A stretch of DNA of 38,348 nucleotides from Bacteroidota bacterium (lineage in GTDB: Bacteria > Bacteroidota > Bacteroidia > Bacteroidales > UBA5342), in contig QKHT01000229.1 of NCBI GenBank assembly GCA_003249935.1, positions 1-38,348 of the forward strand, given 5' to 3'. Under the pieces are notes generated by a model. It did no database searches, had not been told where the DNA came from, and saw only the letters and a program-made list of their open reading frames with translations. This document shows, piece after piece, positions 1-8,300 of this stretch. Position numbers and translations under genes: made by a program. How positions within the stretch are numbered: position 1 is the first letter of the stretch; every line of letters begins with the position of its first letter.

Positions 1-637
1 CACTGCCCGTCATGCGGGGCATCATCAAGTCGCTTAGTACAATATCGGGTTGTATTTCAATGGTTTTTTCGAGTCCTTCAACGCCATCCACAGCGGTCTG
101 GACTTTGTATATAGACTCAAAAATGTTTTTTAGCATTTCGAGTAATTCCGGATTGTCTTCCACTATAAGTATCGTAAATTCGGGTTCGCTATCGGTTACC
201 TGCGTGCTTATAATTTCTTGCATAAACTCTTCCATGCCATTCAGTTGAGCCTTTATTTCTGTGGTTTCGTAGTTGGCTTCCACAATCTGATCTTTTGCAA
301 AGTGGGCTGAACCTTTTTTGAGGGTTATGGTGAATTTACTGCCTACTTGTGCGGTGCTTTCGACAAATATTTGGGCCAAATGGGATTCAATAATGTTTTT
401 TGTAAGGGCCAGTCCTATTCCGGTTCCCGGAAACTGATGGTTTATTTGTAAGCCATTCTCTGCCTGGTAAAAACGGTCGAATACCTTTTCAATCGCTTCT
501 TCGCCAATACCTATGCCGCTGTCGTATACCTCAATGGTGGCCGAATCGATATTTTGAGACACCACCAGACTTACATGGCCGTTTTTCGGAGTGTACTTAA
601 AGGCATTGGAAATAAGGTTATATACTACCTTTTGCAA
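1..637 (-). pseudogene. C-terminal part of disrupted HTCS: histidine-kinase ATPase and receiver domain (runs off left end)
   Basis: This continues the sensor gene at 618-3431 in a different frame. Read on the minus strand from about 637, it gives the N box (YNLISNAF, about 600-630), the G1 box (DSGIGIG, about 500-520) and the G2 box (GTGIGLAL) of a GHKL ATPase. A linker and the start of a CheY-like receiver follow. The receiver's phospho-acceptor Asp lies in SDLMMPRMTG, codon at 29-31. In the HTCS family an AraC-type DNA-binding domain comes next; it would lie left of base 1 and is not visible. The piece has no plausible start of its own, so it cannot be an independent gene. Domain identity is clear. 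Whether the break is biological or an assembly error is not. Confidence 0.8.
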
Positions 638-3431
638 TGGGTATCGCTTCGTCGGTACATTCAAAATTGAAGTTGATTTGTCTGAAATTGGCATATTCAG
701 AAAATGAAATGTAGATTTCGTAGAGAAATTTCACCAAGTCATGTTCACTCACTTTGAGCGTCAGGTGACCTTGTTCGCTTTTTCGAAATTCTAGTAGTTC
801 GTTAATGAGGTTTTGCATATTGGCCGTATTCCTTTTTATGCTCAGTATGCGGTTGTATATGGCTGGCTGAACCTTATGCATTTGCAACAACATATCCACT
901 TGGCCGGCAATGAGTGTCAATGGGGTGCGGAATTCGTGAGATATATTGGTAAAAAACCGGAGTTTCGATTGGTTTACCTCTTCAATATGTTCTATTTGTT
1001 TCTTTTCGTATTCGAGCGAGGTTTTAAGCAATACTTTCGAATGGTTAAATATCAGGTAACGCCATATCATTAGCAGAACCAAAAGCACATAAGCGATATA
1101 GGCATACCAGGTTTTGTAATATGGTGGTTTAACCACAATTTTGAGGTTGGTGCTTGCCACAACCAATCCATCTACCGGCGAAACGGCTTCTACCATAAGC
1201 ATATAGTTGCCAGCGCTAAGGTTCATGAAGTTAAGTTTGTTTATGGCTTGTGGTATGGTAGTCCACTGGTTCGAAAAACCTTCGACCTTGTAACGAAAAA
1301 TGGGCCTGTTGGCCGGAATATAATTGTTCGAAGCCACCTCAATGGTAATCATGGTTTGGGTATAATCGAGCGTTATTTCGCGCGTAAAGGGGAGCGATTG
1401 TTTCAAAATGCCGCTTTTGTCGCCCGGTTTTACCGGCATGTTATTTATTGACAGGTTAATGAGATTTACAGTATACGGACGATGTGGCACGGTAAGGTTT
1501 TCTTCAAAAAACGAAACCATACCATTCATGCCGGCAATGTATATTTCGCCCGATCGGGTTACGCATATACCACCGTTGTATAACGAGTTAAGTGGCAAAC
1601 CATTCTCGATACCATAGTTAAATGTTTTGTTGTTTTCGGCATCGAGTATCGAAAATCCGTGAGTTGTGGTGACAATAAGGTAGCCGTACTGCGATTCGCG
1701 GATGTTACTGATAAAATCGTTTTTTAAACCCGAATGCTTGCTGTCATATCGCACAAAATTATGGCCTGCCTCATTAAACCGGTTCACCCCGCCACCACTT
1801 GTGGCCACCCACATTGTATGGTGTTTATCTATGAGTAGTTTAATGATGCCGTTATTCGCGATCGAGGTGCTGTCGTTATTTTCCGGTTGGTAGGTTTTGG
1901 ATGCTCCGGTGGTTATATTGTACCACATCAGGCCGTTGCCGGCTATCCATAACCTGTTTTTATCATCCAGTTTCATGTCTACACAGTAGCGCACCAACTC
2001 TTTACCTTTTATGCGTAATGGCTCAAAAACACCGGTCTCCGGTTCAAAACTAAAAATGCCGTTGTAGGTACCAATAAGTAGTTTGTTGTGGTATGGTATT
2101 ATGGCGCGTACCACATCCGACTGCTCCCATTCGGGTTTTACTTTGCTGTAGCGTGTTATTGTAGCGGTTTTTGTGTCGAATTTGCATAGCCCGCCCAAGT
2201 GCATGCCGAGCCACAAGGTGTGGTTGGCCCTGTCGTAGTAGCTGGTTTTTATATTGTTGGTCGATAAACTGTTGGTATTGCTTGTTTCTGTGCGGTAGTT
2301 TTTGTAGATTTTGGTTTTGGGATTGTAATATATCAGTCCATCGCCTTCGGTACATAGGTAGAGGTTATTGTTTTCATCTTCAATAATATCACTGATAATG
2401 GGGTAAGGTTTGTTTTGTAATGAACCATTGGTAAAGTTGTGGAAGGTATAAAAATCTATTTCAGGGTTAAAATAGTTTACGCCACCAAAATAAGTACCCA
2501 CCCATATGGTGCCTTGTTTGTCTTTGGTTAGTGCCCAAACCGATTCATTCGACAATTGCCGGTCATTGCTCTCGTCCGCACTATAGTGTTTTACGATACC
2601 ACTTTCAATGCTTAGTTTGTCGAGTCCGTTTTTTGTACCCACCCAAATGTTGCCATTGTTGTCTTCGGCTATGGCGCGTACAAAATCTGCCGAAATTTTG
2701 TAGCGGCTTAGTGGGTTTGTGGCGGTATAATTTTCGGTTGAACCGTCGTTGTTGAGTTTGTACAACCCGTTTTGCCAGGTGCCTATCCAAATATTTTTTT
2801 TGCTGTCTTCGAATATCGACGATACCGGACTGCAGTCGCCAAGTGCGGTGCGGCTTTTTTTATTTTGGTCTATTACAATTACACCCGACGATATTGTGCC
2901 AATAAATAGCCGTTCGTCGCTACTTTGGAAAATGCATTTAGTGGCCGAAGTGCCCGTTGGGAATGCTAAGTATGATTTTTTTTTGCCGTTGCAATAGCTG
3001 TACAACGTGTTTCTTTCTGCTATCCACAAACAGTTTTTGCCGTAGGCAATGGCATCGGTAACGGTGTTGCGGTCTATAATTTGCATTTGGCCCGTATAGA
3101 GGTTGTACTCGTTTATGGAGCCGGGTGTTTGTATAAAGACTTGCCCTGCTTGATTACCGCATATGTTTTTTATATTGCTGCCTCCCAGGCTATTGGTGTC
3201 CGATTGAACCGGGTTAAATACTTCAATGGAACTGCCATTGTACCGGTTTACGCCCTCGCGCGTGCCAAACCACATGGTGCCCAATTCATCCTGATAAATA
3301 CTCATTACCGTGAGTTGCGAAAGGCCATGTTCGATACCTATTTTAGAAAAATAGATGTCGTCCGATGCGGCAATTCTAAGGGAAATAATGACTATTAAAA
3401 ATAACGATGCTGCTTTTCTTAAACTCACCAT
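618..3431 (-). CDS. Hybrid two-component system sensor (periplasmic propeller, Y_Y_Y, HisKA), truncated by frame break
   Basis: The 937-residue product starts with a signal peptide (about residues 1-23). It then carries a long series of two-component-regulator propeller repeats (recurring NIWVGT / TIWVGT / LWLGM strands, about 30-680), a Y_Y_Y domain (about 690-770), one membrane helix (about 776-796) and a HisKA domain with the H box FFTNISHEFRTPLT (phospho-accepting His832). HTCS proteins bind oligosaccharides in the periplasm and activate the adjacent polysaccharide-utilisation genes. The frame stops at 618 just before the ATPase N box, which continues in another frame (1-637). The D-x-x-K/Q stretch that normally precedes the N box is missing, so more than one base may be lost. 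The gene sits 105 bp downstream of the GH43 gene, and a -7-like box in that gap suggests its own promoter. Confidence 0.88.
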   Translation of the reverse strand: MVSLRKAASLFLIVIISLRIAASDDIYFSKIGIEHGLSQLTVMSIYQDELGTMWFGTREGVNRYNGSSIEVFNPVQSDTNSLGGSNIKNICGNQAGQVFIQTPGSINEYNLYTGQMQIIDRNTVTDAIAYGKNCLWIAERNTLYSYCNGKKKSYLAFPTGTSATKCIFQSSDERLFIGTISSGVIVIDQNKKSRTALGDCSPVSSIFEDSKKNIWIGTWQNGLYKLNNDGSTENYTATNPLSRYKISADFVRAIAEDNNGNIWVGTKNGLDKLSIESGIVKHYSADESNDRQLSNESVWALTKDKQGTIWVGTYFGGVNYFNPEIDFYTFHNFTNGSLQNKPYPIISDIIEDENNNLYLCTEGDGLIYYNPKTKIYKNYRTETSNTNSLSTNNIKTSYYDRANHTLWLGMHLGGLCKFDTKTATITRYSKVKPEWEQSDVVRAIIPYHNKLLIGTYNGIFSFEPETGVFEPLRIKGKELVRYCVDMKLDDKNRLWIAGNGLMWYNITTGASKTYQPENNDSTSIANNGIIKLLIDKHHTMWVATSGGGVNRFNEAGHNFVRYDSKHSGLKNDFISNIRESQYGYLIVTTTHGFSILDAENNKTFNYGIENGLPLNSLYNGGICVTRSGEIYIAGMNGMVSFFEENLTVPHRPYTVNLINLSINNMPVKPGDKSGILKQSLPFTREITLDYTQTMITIEVASNNYIPANRPIFRYKVEGFSNQWTTIPQAINKLNFMNLSAGNYMLMVEAVSPVDGLVVASTNLKIVVKPPYYKTWYAYIAYVLLVLLMIWRYLIFNHSKVLLKTSLEYEKKQIEHIEEVNQSKLRFFTNISHEFRTPLTLIAGQVDMLLQMHKVQPAIYNRILSIKRNTANMQNLINELLEFRKSEQGHLTLKVSEHDLVKFLYEIYISFSEYANFRQINFNFECTDEAIPIAKGSI

Positions 3432-3468
3432 ATCTATATATCCAATTATCTTACAATGTTTTAATAAA

Positions 3469-3476
3469 CAAAGATA
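3469..3476 (-). promoter_or_regulatory. Bacteroidota -7 box (TATCTTTG) before the HTCS gene
   Basis: On the minus strand TATCTTTG matches the Bacteroidota -7 consensus TAnnTTTG, about 38 bases before the HTCS start codon. No convincing -33 TTTG lies at the standard 19-21 base spacing. It is supported only by sequence match and position. Confidence 0.4.
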
Positions 3477-3536
3477 AAACTCCCGTTCATTCAGTAAACC
3501 GAAATTATGTTTTAATCCCCGATTTTTAAATTCTGC

Positions 3537-4507
3537 CTATTTTACGCGCTTTACCCCCTCGGTCGTCATGCGTACGCGTTTCATAGTGCCATTAAGGTTG
3601 TAATACAGTTGGTCTACACATACCGACCGCCTGTAGCTGCCGCCGGTTTTTATTACCCCGCCATTGTGATAAAAAAAGTACCATTTGCCTTTGTATTTTA
3701 CTATTCCCTGATGGTTTGTACCCGAATTGCCCGATAGTTCGTTTAGGATTCCTTTGTACTCCCAAGGGCCATTGACGTTTTTACTCATCGAGTAACCAAT
3801 CCGTTCGGGAAACCCAATGGCATACGACAGGTAAAAGTTATGGCCTTTTTTGTGAATCCAAGGTGCTTCTCTAAAATCGGGAAGATTCTCTACCGCCATT
3901 ATCGGTCCAATGGTGTCTGTCATATTCTCTTTCAGTTTAATATAGTAACATTGGCGGTTGCCCCAAAACATATAAGCCTGATTGTCGTCGTCGATAATTA
4001 CAGTCGGGTCTATATCATCCCAGTTGTGTCGTTGGTTATTATGGCCGAACCGCGGGCGTCGCGAAACGGGCCCAATGGATTGTCGGCCACGGCCACGCCT
4101 ACTGATTTACCTTTTATAGTGCCATGTTCAACAGAAATATACCAGTAAAATTTGCCATTACGTTCAATAACCTGCGAAGCCCATGCTTCGCCTTTGGCCC
4201 ATGCAAAATCGCTGGCTTTCAATGGGGTGGGGTGTTCGGTCCACTGTTTCATGTCGGTGGTGCTAAATACGCACCAATTGTTCATTACATATCTGTTTTC
4301 GCCAACAGGACATTCGTCGTGGCCGGTATAAACATACAATGTGTTGTTGTACACCATGGGAGCCGGGTCGGCGGTATATTTATGTGTAATAATGGGGTTT
4401 CCGTCCGAATTAAATGTGGTGTCTTTGGTATTTATTTGTGCCTTTATTTGGGCTGAACCAAGCAGTGCAAGTGCCAAAGATAGGATGATGTTTTTGTAGT
4501 ATATCAT
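3537..4507 (-). pseudogene. Secreted glycoside hydrolase family 43 protein, single-base frameshift
   Basis: GH43 enzymes are five-bladed beta-propeller hydrolases, often arabinosidases, xylosidases or galactosidases. Residues 1-24 form a signal peptide ending near IKAQ. All three catalytic acids are recognisable: the general base Asp in YTADPAPMV, the pKa-modulating Asp in WDDIDPTV and the general acid Glu in REAPWIHK. The first frame (start 4507) runs to a stop at 4010. From about 4019 the protein continues in another frame (WDDIDPTV onward) to the stop at 3537. The total of 971 bases is one short of 324 codons, so a single missing base around 4016-4021 restores a full-length, all-motif protein. 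The rest of the gene looks intact, so a sequencing error or a very recent mutation is likely. It lies 26 bp after the beta-helix gene and is probably co-transcribed with it. Confidence 0.82.
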
Positions 4508-4533
4508 TGCTGTGTATTAATTGTACTTGATGT

Positions 4534-6081
4534 TTATTCTGCCTTTAAATCTTTTATCCATTGAGGCAGTTTACCCAATCGCAGTTGCAACTGTGCTTCG
4601 TAAAGCGATTCGGGCCGGGTTTTGCCGCCAATGGCTTCGGCATATTTTAGTTGTTTTGGGTCGAAACTCATATTTGGTCCCGAAAAGCCGGCAATTACCG
4701 GCATTAGCATTTTAAAGTAGGGCTTTGTCGAATCCCAGAACTCCATGTTTTTGTATTCGGTGTCGTTGGTTTTGGTGTAGTTCCATAGCACCAGATTTTG
4801 GAGGTGGTTGGGCAGACATTTAATGGCACCGCCATCGCGGGTGTTCAGAAAACCGCCCACCATACAGTCGACAAGTGTGTTGCGCGGTTGCGATGCGTGC
4901 GATTCGAAACAGTTTGTCGGTGGGTTTTTGCATCGCCATACTACCGTGTTTATGCTCAGTTTGGCACAACCAAAGGCATGCCATTGCGAGGCTTCATCTG
5001 TGCATTTGGCAATAAGTACCCGGCTCGAGCCGTACGACGATATAGCGGCATGGCCACCATTTCCTATAATCTTGCAGGCTACAACCGTATAGTTGGCACA
5101 ACCCGAAATTCCTGCTGCATTATTCACGTCTTCGAATATGCAATTTTTCATCCAGCTGTTGGCTTGTCCCTGCACCGACAGTATGCTCCATCCACCATCG
5201 TGTATGGCCGATAAATGGTGCACAAACGGTTCTTTGAAATTGCCTTTAAAGTGCAAATTTTCTACGCCGCATTGTGTATTTGGTTCCCAACGGGTTAAAT
5301 TCCAGTTGTCTTTTGCTGTAATGGTGTACATTATGGGGTCGGCCAGTGTGATGGTGGTTTTCGATACCGATTTTACCTTGTGGTAGGTTTTTACTTCAAC
5401 GCCACGCTCGTTAATATCGGTCCATGTGGCCGAAACCTGGTATGGGTACACCTCTTGCGCCACACGGGCGGGGTTGTTGTTTTGCAGGTTTATTTGCACC
5501 CAACTATCAGGCGTTATGTTTTTTGTACTGCTTACTTTTATTTCAAAACTACCGATACGGGCATCGGCAAGTATCGTTACGGTGTCGGTATTGGCTTTTT
5601 TTGCCGAAAATTGGATGATGTCGGGTGTAGACCAAAGCTTGGCCGGATCGGTGGCCGTCATGTGTTCGCGCATAAACAGTACCGCGCCGGTTTCGCCTCG
5701 TAGTACAATATGGTTGCCTGTAATTTTTATCGCGGTTTCCGATTCGCCCGGTTCATTTACTAAATAGAGCCCTTTAGGGAAATAGACAATGCCCGATTTG
5801 TTGGCCTGAGCCGCATTGATGCAGGCTTGTATTGCTGCTTTGTCCGAGAGATTGTCGTTGGGAATTGCACCATAATCGGTGACTTTAAACACTTTGTAAT
5901 TTACATTGGGTATCGCTTTTTCGCCATACTCGTAACCCACGTACGAAAAGTCGGGCACAATGGTCGCTTCTCCTGCGGCCTTCTGTTTTTTGTAGGTTTC
6001 GTAAACCGTAGTTTGTGCGGCGACACACATAAAGGTACTTATGCCTATCGTAGAGAGTAAAATTTTATTCGAAAGTTTCAT
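4534..6081 (-). CDS. Secreted right-handed beta-helix protein, pectate-lyase-like, possibly with C-terminal DUF4955
   Basis: The 515-residue protein has a signal peptide (about 1-22). A pectate-lyase-3-type opening follows: VTDYGAIPNDN, then AAIQACINAA and GIVYFPKGLYLV, about residues 67-107. After it come irregular beta-helix repeats (ENLHFKGNF, NCIFEDVNNAAGI, CKIIGNGGHAAI). The last ~50 residues (FDPKQLKYAEAIGGKTRPESL to the end) resemble the tail domain seen on many Bacteroidota beta-helix proteins (DUF4955); that assignment is from memory and tentative. The fold suggests a polysaccharide lyase or hydrolase acting outside the cytoplasm. Substrate and reaction cannot be read from the sequence. 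It is the first gene of a probable minus-strand unit with GH43 and HTCS. Confidence 0.72.
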   Translation of the reverse strand: MKLSNKILLSTIGISTFMCVAAQTTVYETYKKQKAAGEATIVPDFSYVGYEYGEKAIPNVNYKVFKVTDYGAIPNDNLSDKAAIQACINAAQANKSGIVYFPKGLYLVNEPGESETAIKITGNHIVLRGETGAVLFMREHMTATDPAKLWSTPDIIQFSAKKANTDTVTILADARIGSFEIKVSSTKNITPDSWVQINLQNNNPARVAQEVYPYQVSATWTDINERGVEVKTYHKVKSVSKTTITLADPIMYTITAKDNWNLTRWEPNTQCGVENLHFKGNFKEPFVHHLSAIHDGGWSILSVQGQANSWMKNCIFEDVNNAAGISGCANYTVVACKIIGNGGHAAISSYGSSRVLIAKCTDEASQWHAFGCAKLSINTVVWRCKNPPTNCFESHASQPRNTLVDCMVGGFLNTRDGGAIKCLPNHLQNLVLWNYTKTNDTEYKNMEFWDSTKPYFKMLMPVIAGFSGPNMSFDPKQLKYAEAIGGKTRPESLYEAQLQLRLGKLPQWIKDLKAE

Positions 6082-6383
6082 GCGCTTTAATTGCTAATGT
6101 CCCGGCTCTACACCTGTTGCAGGTCCGAATTGTAAAAATAGAATTTTGGCCATACAGTTATAGGGCGCATTAGTCCAAAAGTACGGGTATTATTCTCCAC
6201 TTGTAGCCGTGGTTCAACCAAAAACCGTAAAACTAACCGGTTTAGTTACCCGCTTATTTGTTGGTTTTGTACAATTTGTGACTATTTTCTGTATGAATGC
6301 ATCCGTGGTGGCCGGCCGATTTTTATTTGATTTGTAGTCGTATAAACTGGTATATTTACTACAATATTTAATCTGTTATTTGC
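6082..6383. other. Divergent intergenic region between the two glycan-gene units
   Basis: These 302 bases separate the minus-strand beta-helix/GH43/HTCS unit from the plus-strand sulfatase unit and should hold both promoters and any HTCS-binding site. A minus-strand -7 box is listed separately at 6176-6183. On the plus strand the best candidate, TTATTTGC just before the sulfatase ATG, does not fit the consensus spacing. One GGTTCAACC copy lies at 6211-6219. No gene or RNA was recognised. Confidence 0.5.
6176..6183 (-). promoter_or_regulatory. Bacteroidota -7 box (TACTTTTG) for the beta-helix/GH43 unit
   Basis: Minus-strand TACTTTTG fits TAnnTTTG and would give a leader of roughly 90 bases before the start codon at 6081. 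No clear -33 element was seen. HTCS-activated promoters often lack one, but that is inference. Confidence 0.38.
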
Positions 6384-7913
6384 ATGTTTTATCATAAAGG
6401 TATTTGTCTCGGCACTGTTTTATTGGGAACCATGGCTGCCGGCCTCCAAGCAAAGGGTAAGGCGGTTCAACCCAACGTCATTTTTATATTTCCCGATCAG
6501 TATCGCAATTTTAGCCTTGGTTTTTGGTCTGAACCGGGTAACGAAAAGTACATTCAGGGGGCGCCCGATCCGGTGGTGACACCCACTTTAAACAAATTGG
6601 CCAAAAACGGCCTGGTATTTAGTCGCGCGGTAAGTAACTATCCGTTGTGCAGCCCTTATCGCGGCATGTTGCTTACGGGCATGTATCCCGATCATAACGG
6701 CATTGTCGAAAACTGCAAAATCGGTCGGGAGGCTCAGCTTAAAACCGATGCCGAATGCATTACCGATGTGTATGCCAAAGCTGGTTACGAGGTGGCCTAT
6801 TTTGGTAAATGCCACTGGCAAAAAACCGAACCATTGTTCAATAAAGAGGGCACCTATATCGGTTCGGCCCAATCGCCGGGTGGCGAATACATTAATACTT
6901 ACGATACTTATGTGCCGCCGGGCAAAGACCGGCATAGCATTCACTATTTTTATCAGGCGTTAACGGACAATCATTACAATCCGTTATGCTATACCGGCGA
7001 TCCATTGGTAAACAATAATTTGCCGGATGGGCATCTTTATCAGCCCAAAAAATTCTCGGCCGAAAACGAAGCGGATATTATTGTGAAGTATCTTAAAAAC
7101 AGCCACAACCAGCGCGATACCAAAAAACCATTCTTTATGATTTGGTCGCTTAATCCGCCACACAACCCATGGACCGAAGAGAGTACCAATATGACCTTCT
7201 TTAAAAAATATTATGCCAATACCACTTTTTCGGGTCGTTTTCTGAACCGCGAGAATGCCGATACAACGGTTGGTGCTTATGCACCGTACTATTTTGCCAA
7301 TGTGAGTGCCGTGGATTTTTATATCGGCCAGGTGCTCGACCAGATTAAAAAGATGGGGTTGGATAAAAATACCATTGTGGTATTTAGTTCCGATCATGGC
7401 GAAATGTTGGGCAGTCACGCTTTAACGGGTAAAAATACGCCCGAAACCGAAGCACTCAATATTCCGTTTGTCATTAAATGGCCCGGTAAAATAAAGCCCC
7501 GCATCGAAGATCTGATGATTAGTGTACCCGATATGATGCCCACGATTCTGGGCCTTTCGGGCTTGCAACAAATGATTCCGGCCGAAGTGCAGGGCACCGA
7601 CTATTCTTCCATTATTCTCAATCCCGATTCGGCTTTGGTTCCAAAACCCAAATCGGCTTTGTACTATAATACCGGCACACGGGGCGTATTTACCGGTCAA
7701 TACACTTTTGTGGTGGCCGAGAAAAATGGCCGGGTTTCCAATGTATTTTATTACGACAACGTGGCCGATCCATACCAGGAACATAAAATATCGGGAGATA
7801 AAATGGATAAAAATATTACGGCAATGCTTAAAAAGGCGTTACGCGAATTACTTAAAAGTACCAACGACAGTTGGTATACGCAAGGCATTTGTAAGGATTT
7901 TTTGATGAATTAG
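6384..7913 (+). CDS. Secreted formylglycine-dependent sulfatase (S1 family)
   Basis: This 509-residue arylsulfatase-superfamily enzyme should remove sulfate esters from a carbohydrate in the periplasm. Residues 1-24 form a signal peptide. The metal-binding start is NVIFIFPDQYR (31-41). The sulfatase signature CSPYRGMLLTG begins at Cys89, the residue converted to formylglycine by anaerobic or aerobic maturases (C-x-P-x-R type). The second metal site is FSSDHGEMLGSH, followed by the KWPGK region typical of the family. Length and domain order are normal and the frame is intact. A strong terminator follows at 7945. Its place between a pectate-lyase-like gene and a putative sulfated-galactan hydrolase suggests a sulfated glycan substrate. 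The sulfatase subfamily cannot be fixed by eye. Confidence 0.93.
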   Translation: MFYHKGICLGTVLLGTMAAGLQAKGKAVQPNVIFIFPDQYRNFSLGFWSEPGNEKYIQGAPDPVVTPTLNKLAKNGLVFSRAVSNYPLCSPYRGMLLTGMYPDHNGIVENCKIGREAQLKTDAECITDVYAKAGYEVAYFGKCHWQKTEPLFNKEGTYIGSAQSPGGEYINTYDTYVPPGKDRHSIHYFYQALTDNHYNPLCYTGDPLVNNNLPDGHLYQPKKFSAENEADIIVKYLKNSHNQRDTKKPFFMIWSLNPPHNPWTEESTNMTFFKKYYANTTFSGRFLNRENADTTVGAYAPYYFANVSAVDFYIGQVLDQIKKMGLDKNTIVVFSSDHGEMLGSHALTGKNTPETEALNIPFVIKWPGKIKPRIEDLMISVPDMMPTILGLSGLQQMIPAEVQGTDYSSIILNPDSALVPKPKSALYYNTGTRGVFTGQYTFVVAEKNGRVSNVFYYDNVADPYQEHKISGDKMDKNITAMLKKALRELLKSTNDSWYTQGICKDFLMN

Positions 7914-7944
7914 TGCAACTTTAGTTGTAGTTCGAGTTTTTTTG

Positions 7945-7977
7945 TCCGGTTGTAGTGTTCTGCAACCGGATTTTTTT
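7945..7977 (+). terminator. Rho-independent terminator of the sulfatase gene
   Basis: A perfect 8-bp stem (TCCGGTTG / CAACCGGA) with a 10-base loop is followed directly by seven T residues, 31 bases after the stop codon. Confidence 0.85.
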
Positions 7978-8300
7978 GTTTTTACGGGGTATTTATGGCG
8001 CAGTAACGTGGCTTTTTAGCTGGTGTGGCGGTAGTTTTGCCTGTTTTGGCTGAACCGCTCTCGTTCCGTTTGTTCATTTGCGCTGTGTGCCGGTGTTTTT
8101 GTATTGGAACTGTATATCGAATTAAAAACGCATGGAGACATTAATTGTACGTTTAACGTCATATCCCGAAAAATATTTCTACAAATTGCACCTTGGTAAT
8201 AACCCCGGTTATTCTTTGCAATATCAAAATTTTGTATCTCTTTTTTATTAATGATGATAGATATTGTGGTTTTTAAATTGGCTAATTATTGAATTTCAAA
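7978..8300. other. Gene-free stretch before the propeller-hydrolase gene
   Basis: After the sulfatase terminator there is no recognisable gene or RNA. The stretch holds one GGCTGAACC copy (8048-8056), an inverted repeat (8198-8213, listed separately) and an AT-rich last 80 bases where a promoter for the next gene should lie. No consensus TAnnTTTG box was found, which fits an activator-dependent promoter. Confidence 0.45.
8198..8213. promoter_or_regulatory. Inverted repeat AATAACC-cc-GGTTATT, possible operator
   Basis: Perfect 7-bp arms separated by two bases lie 88 bases upstream of the ATG at 8301. No T-tract follows, so it is not a terminator. A binding site for a dimeric regulator is the simplest reading, but there is no direct support. 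Confidence 0.3.

Noticed and set aside
4010-4025. Programmed frameshifting in GH43
   Set aside because: There is no slippery heptamer or downstream pseudoknot, and GH43 enzymes are not known to use it. Error or mutation is simpler.
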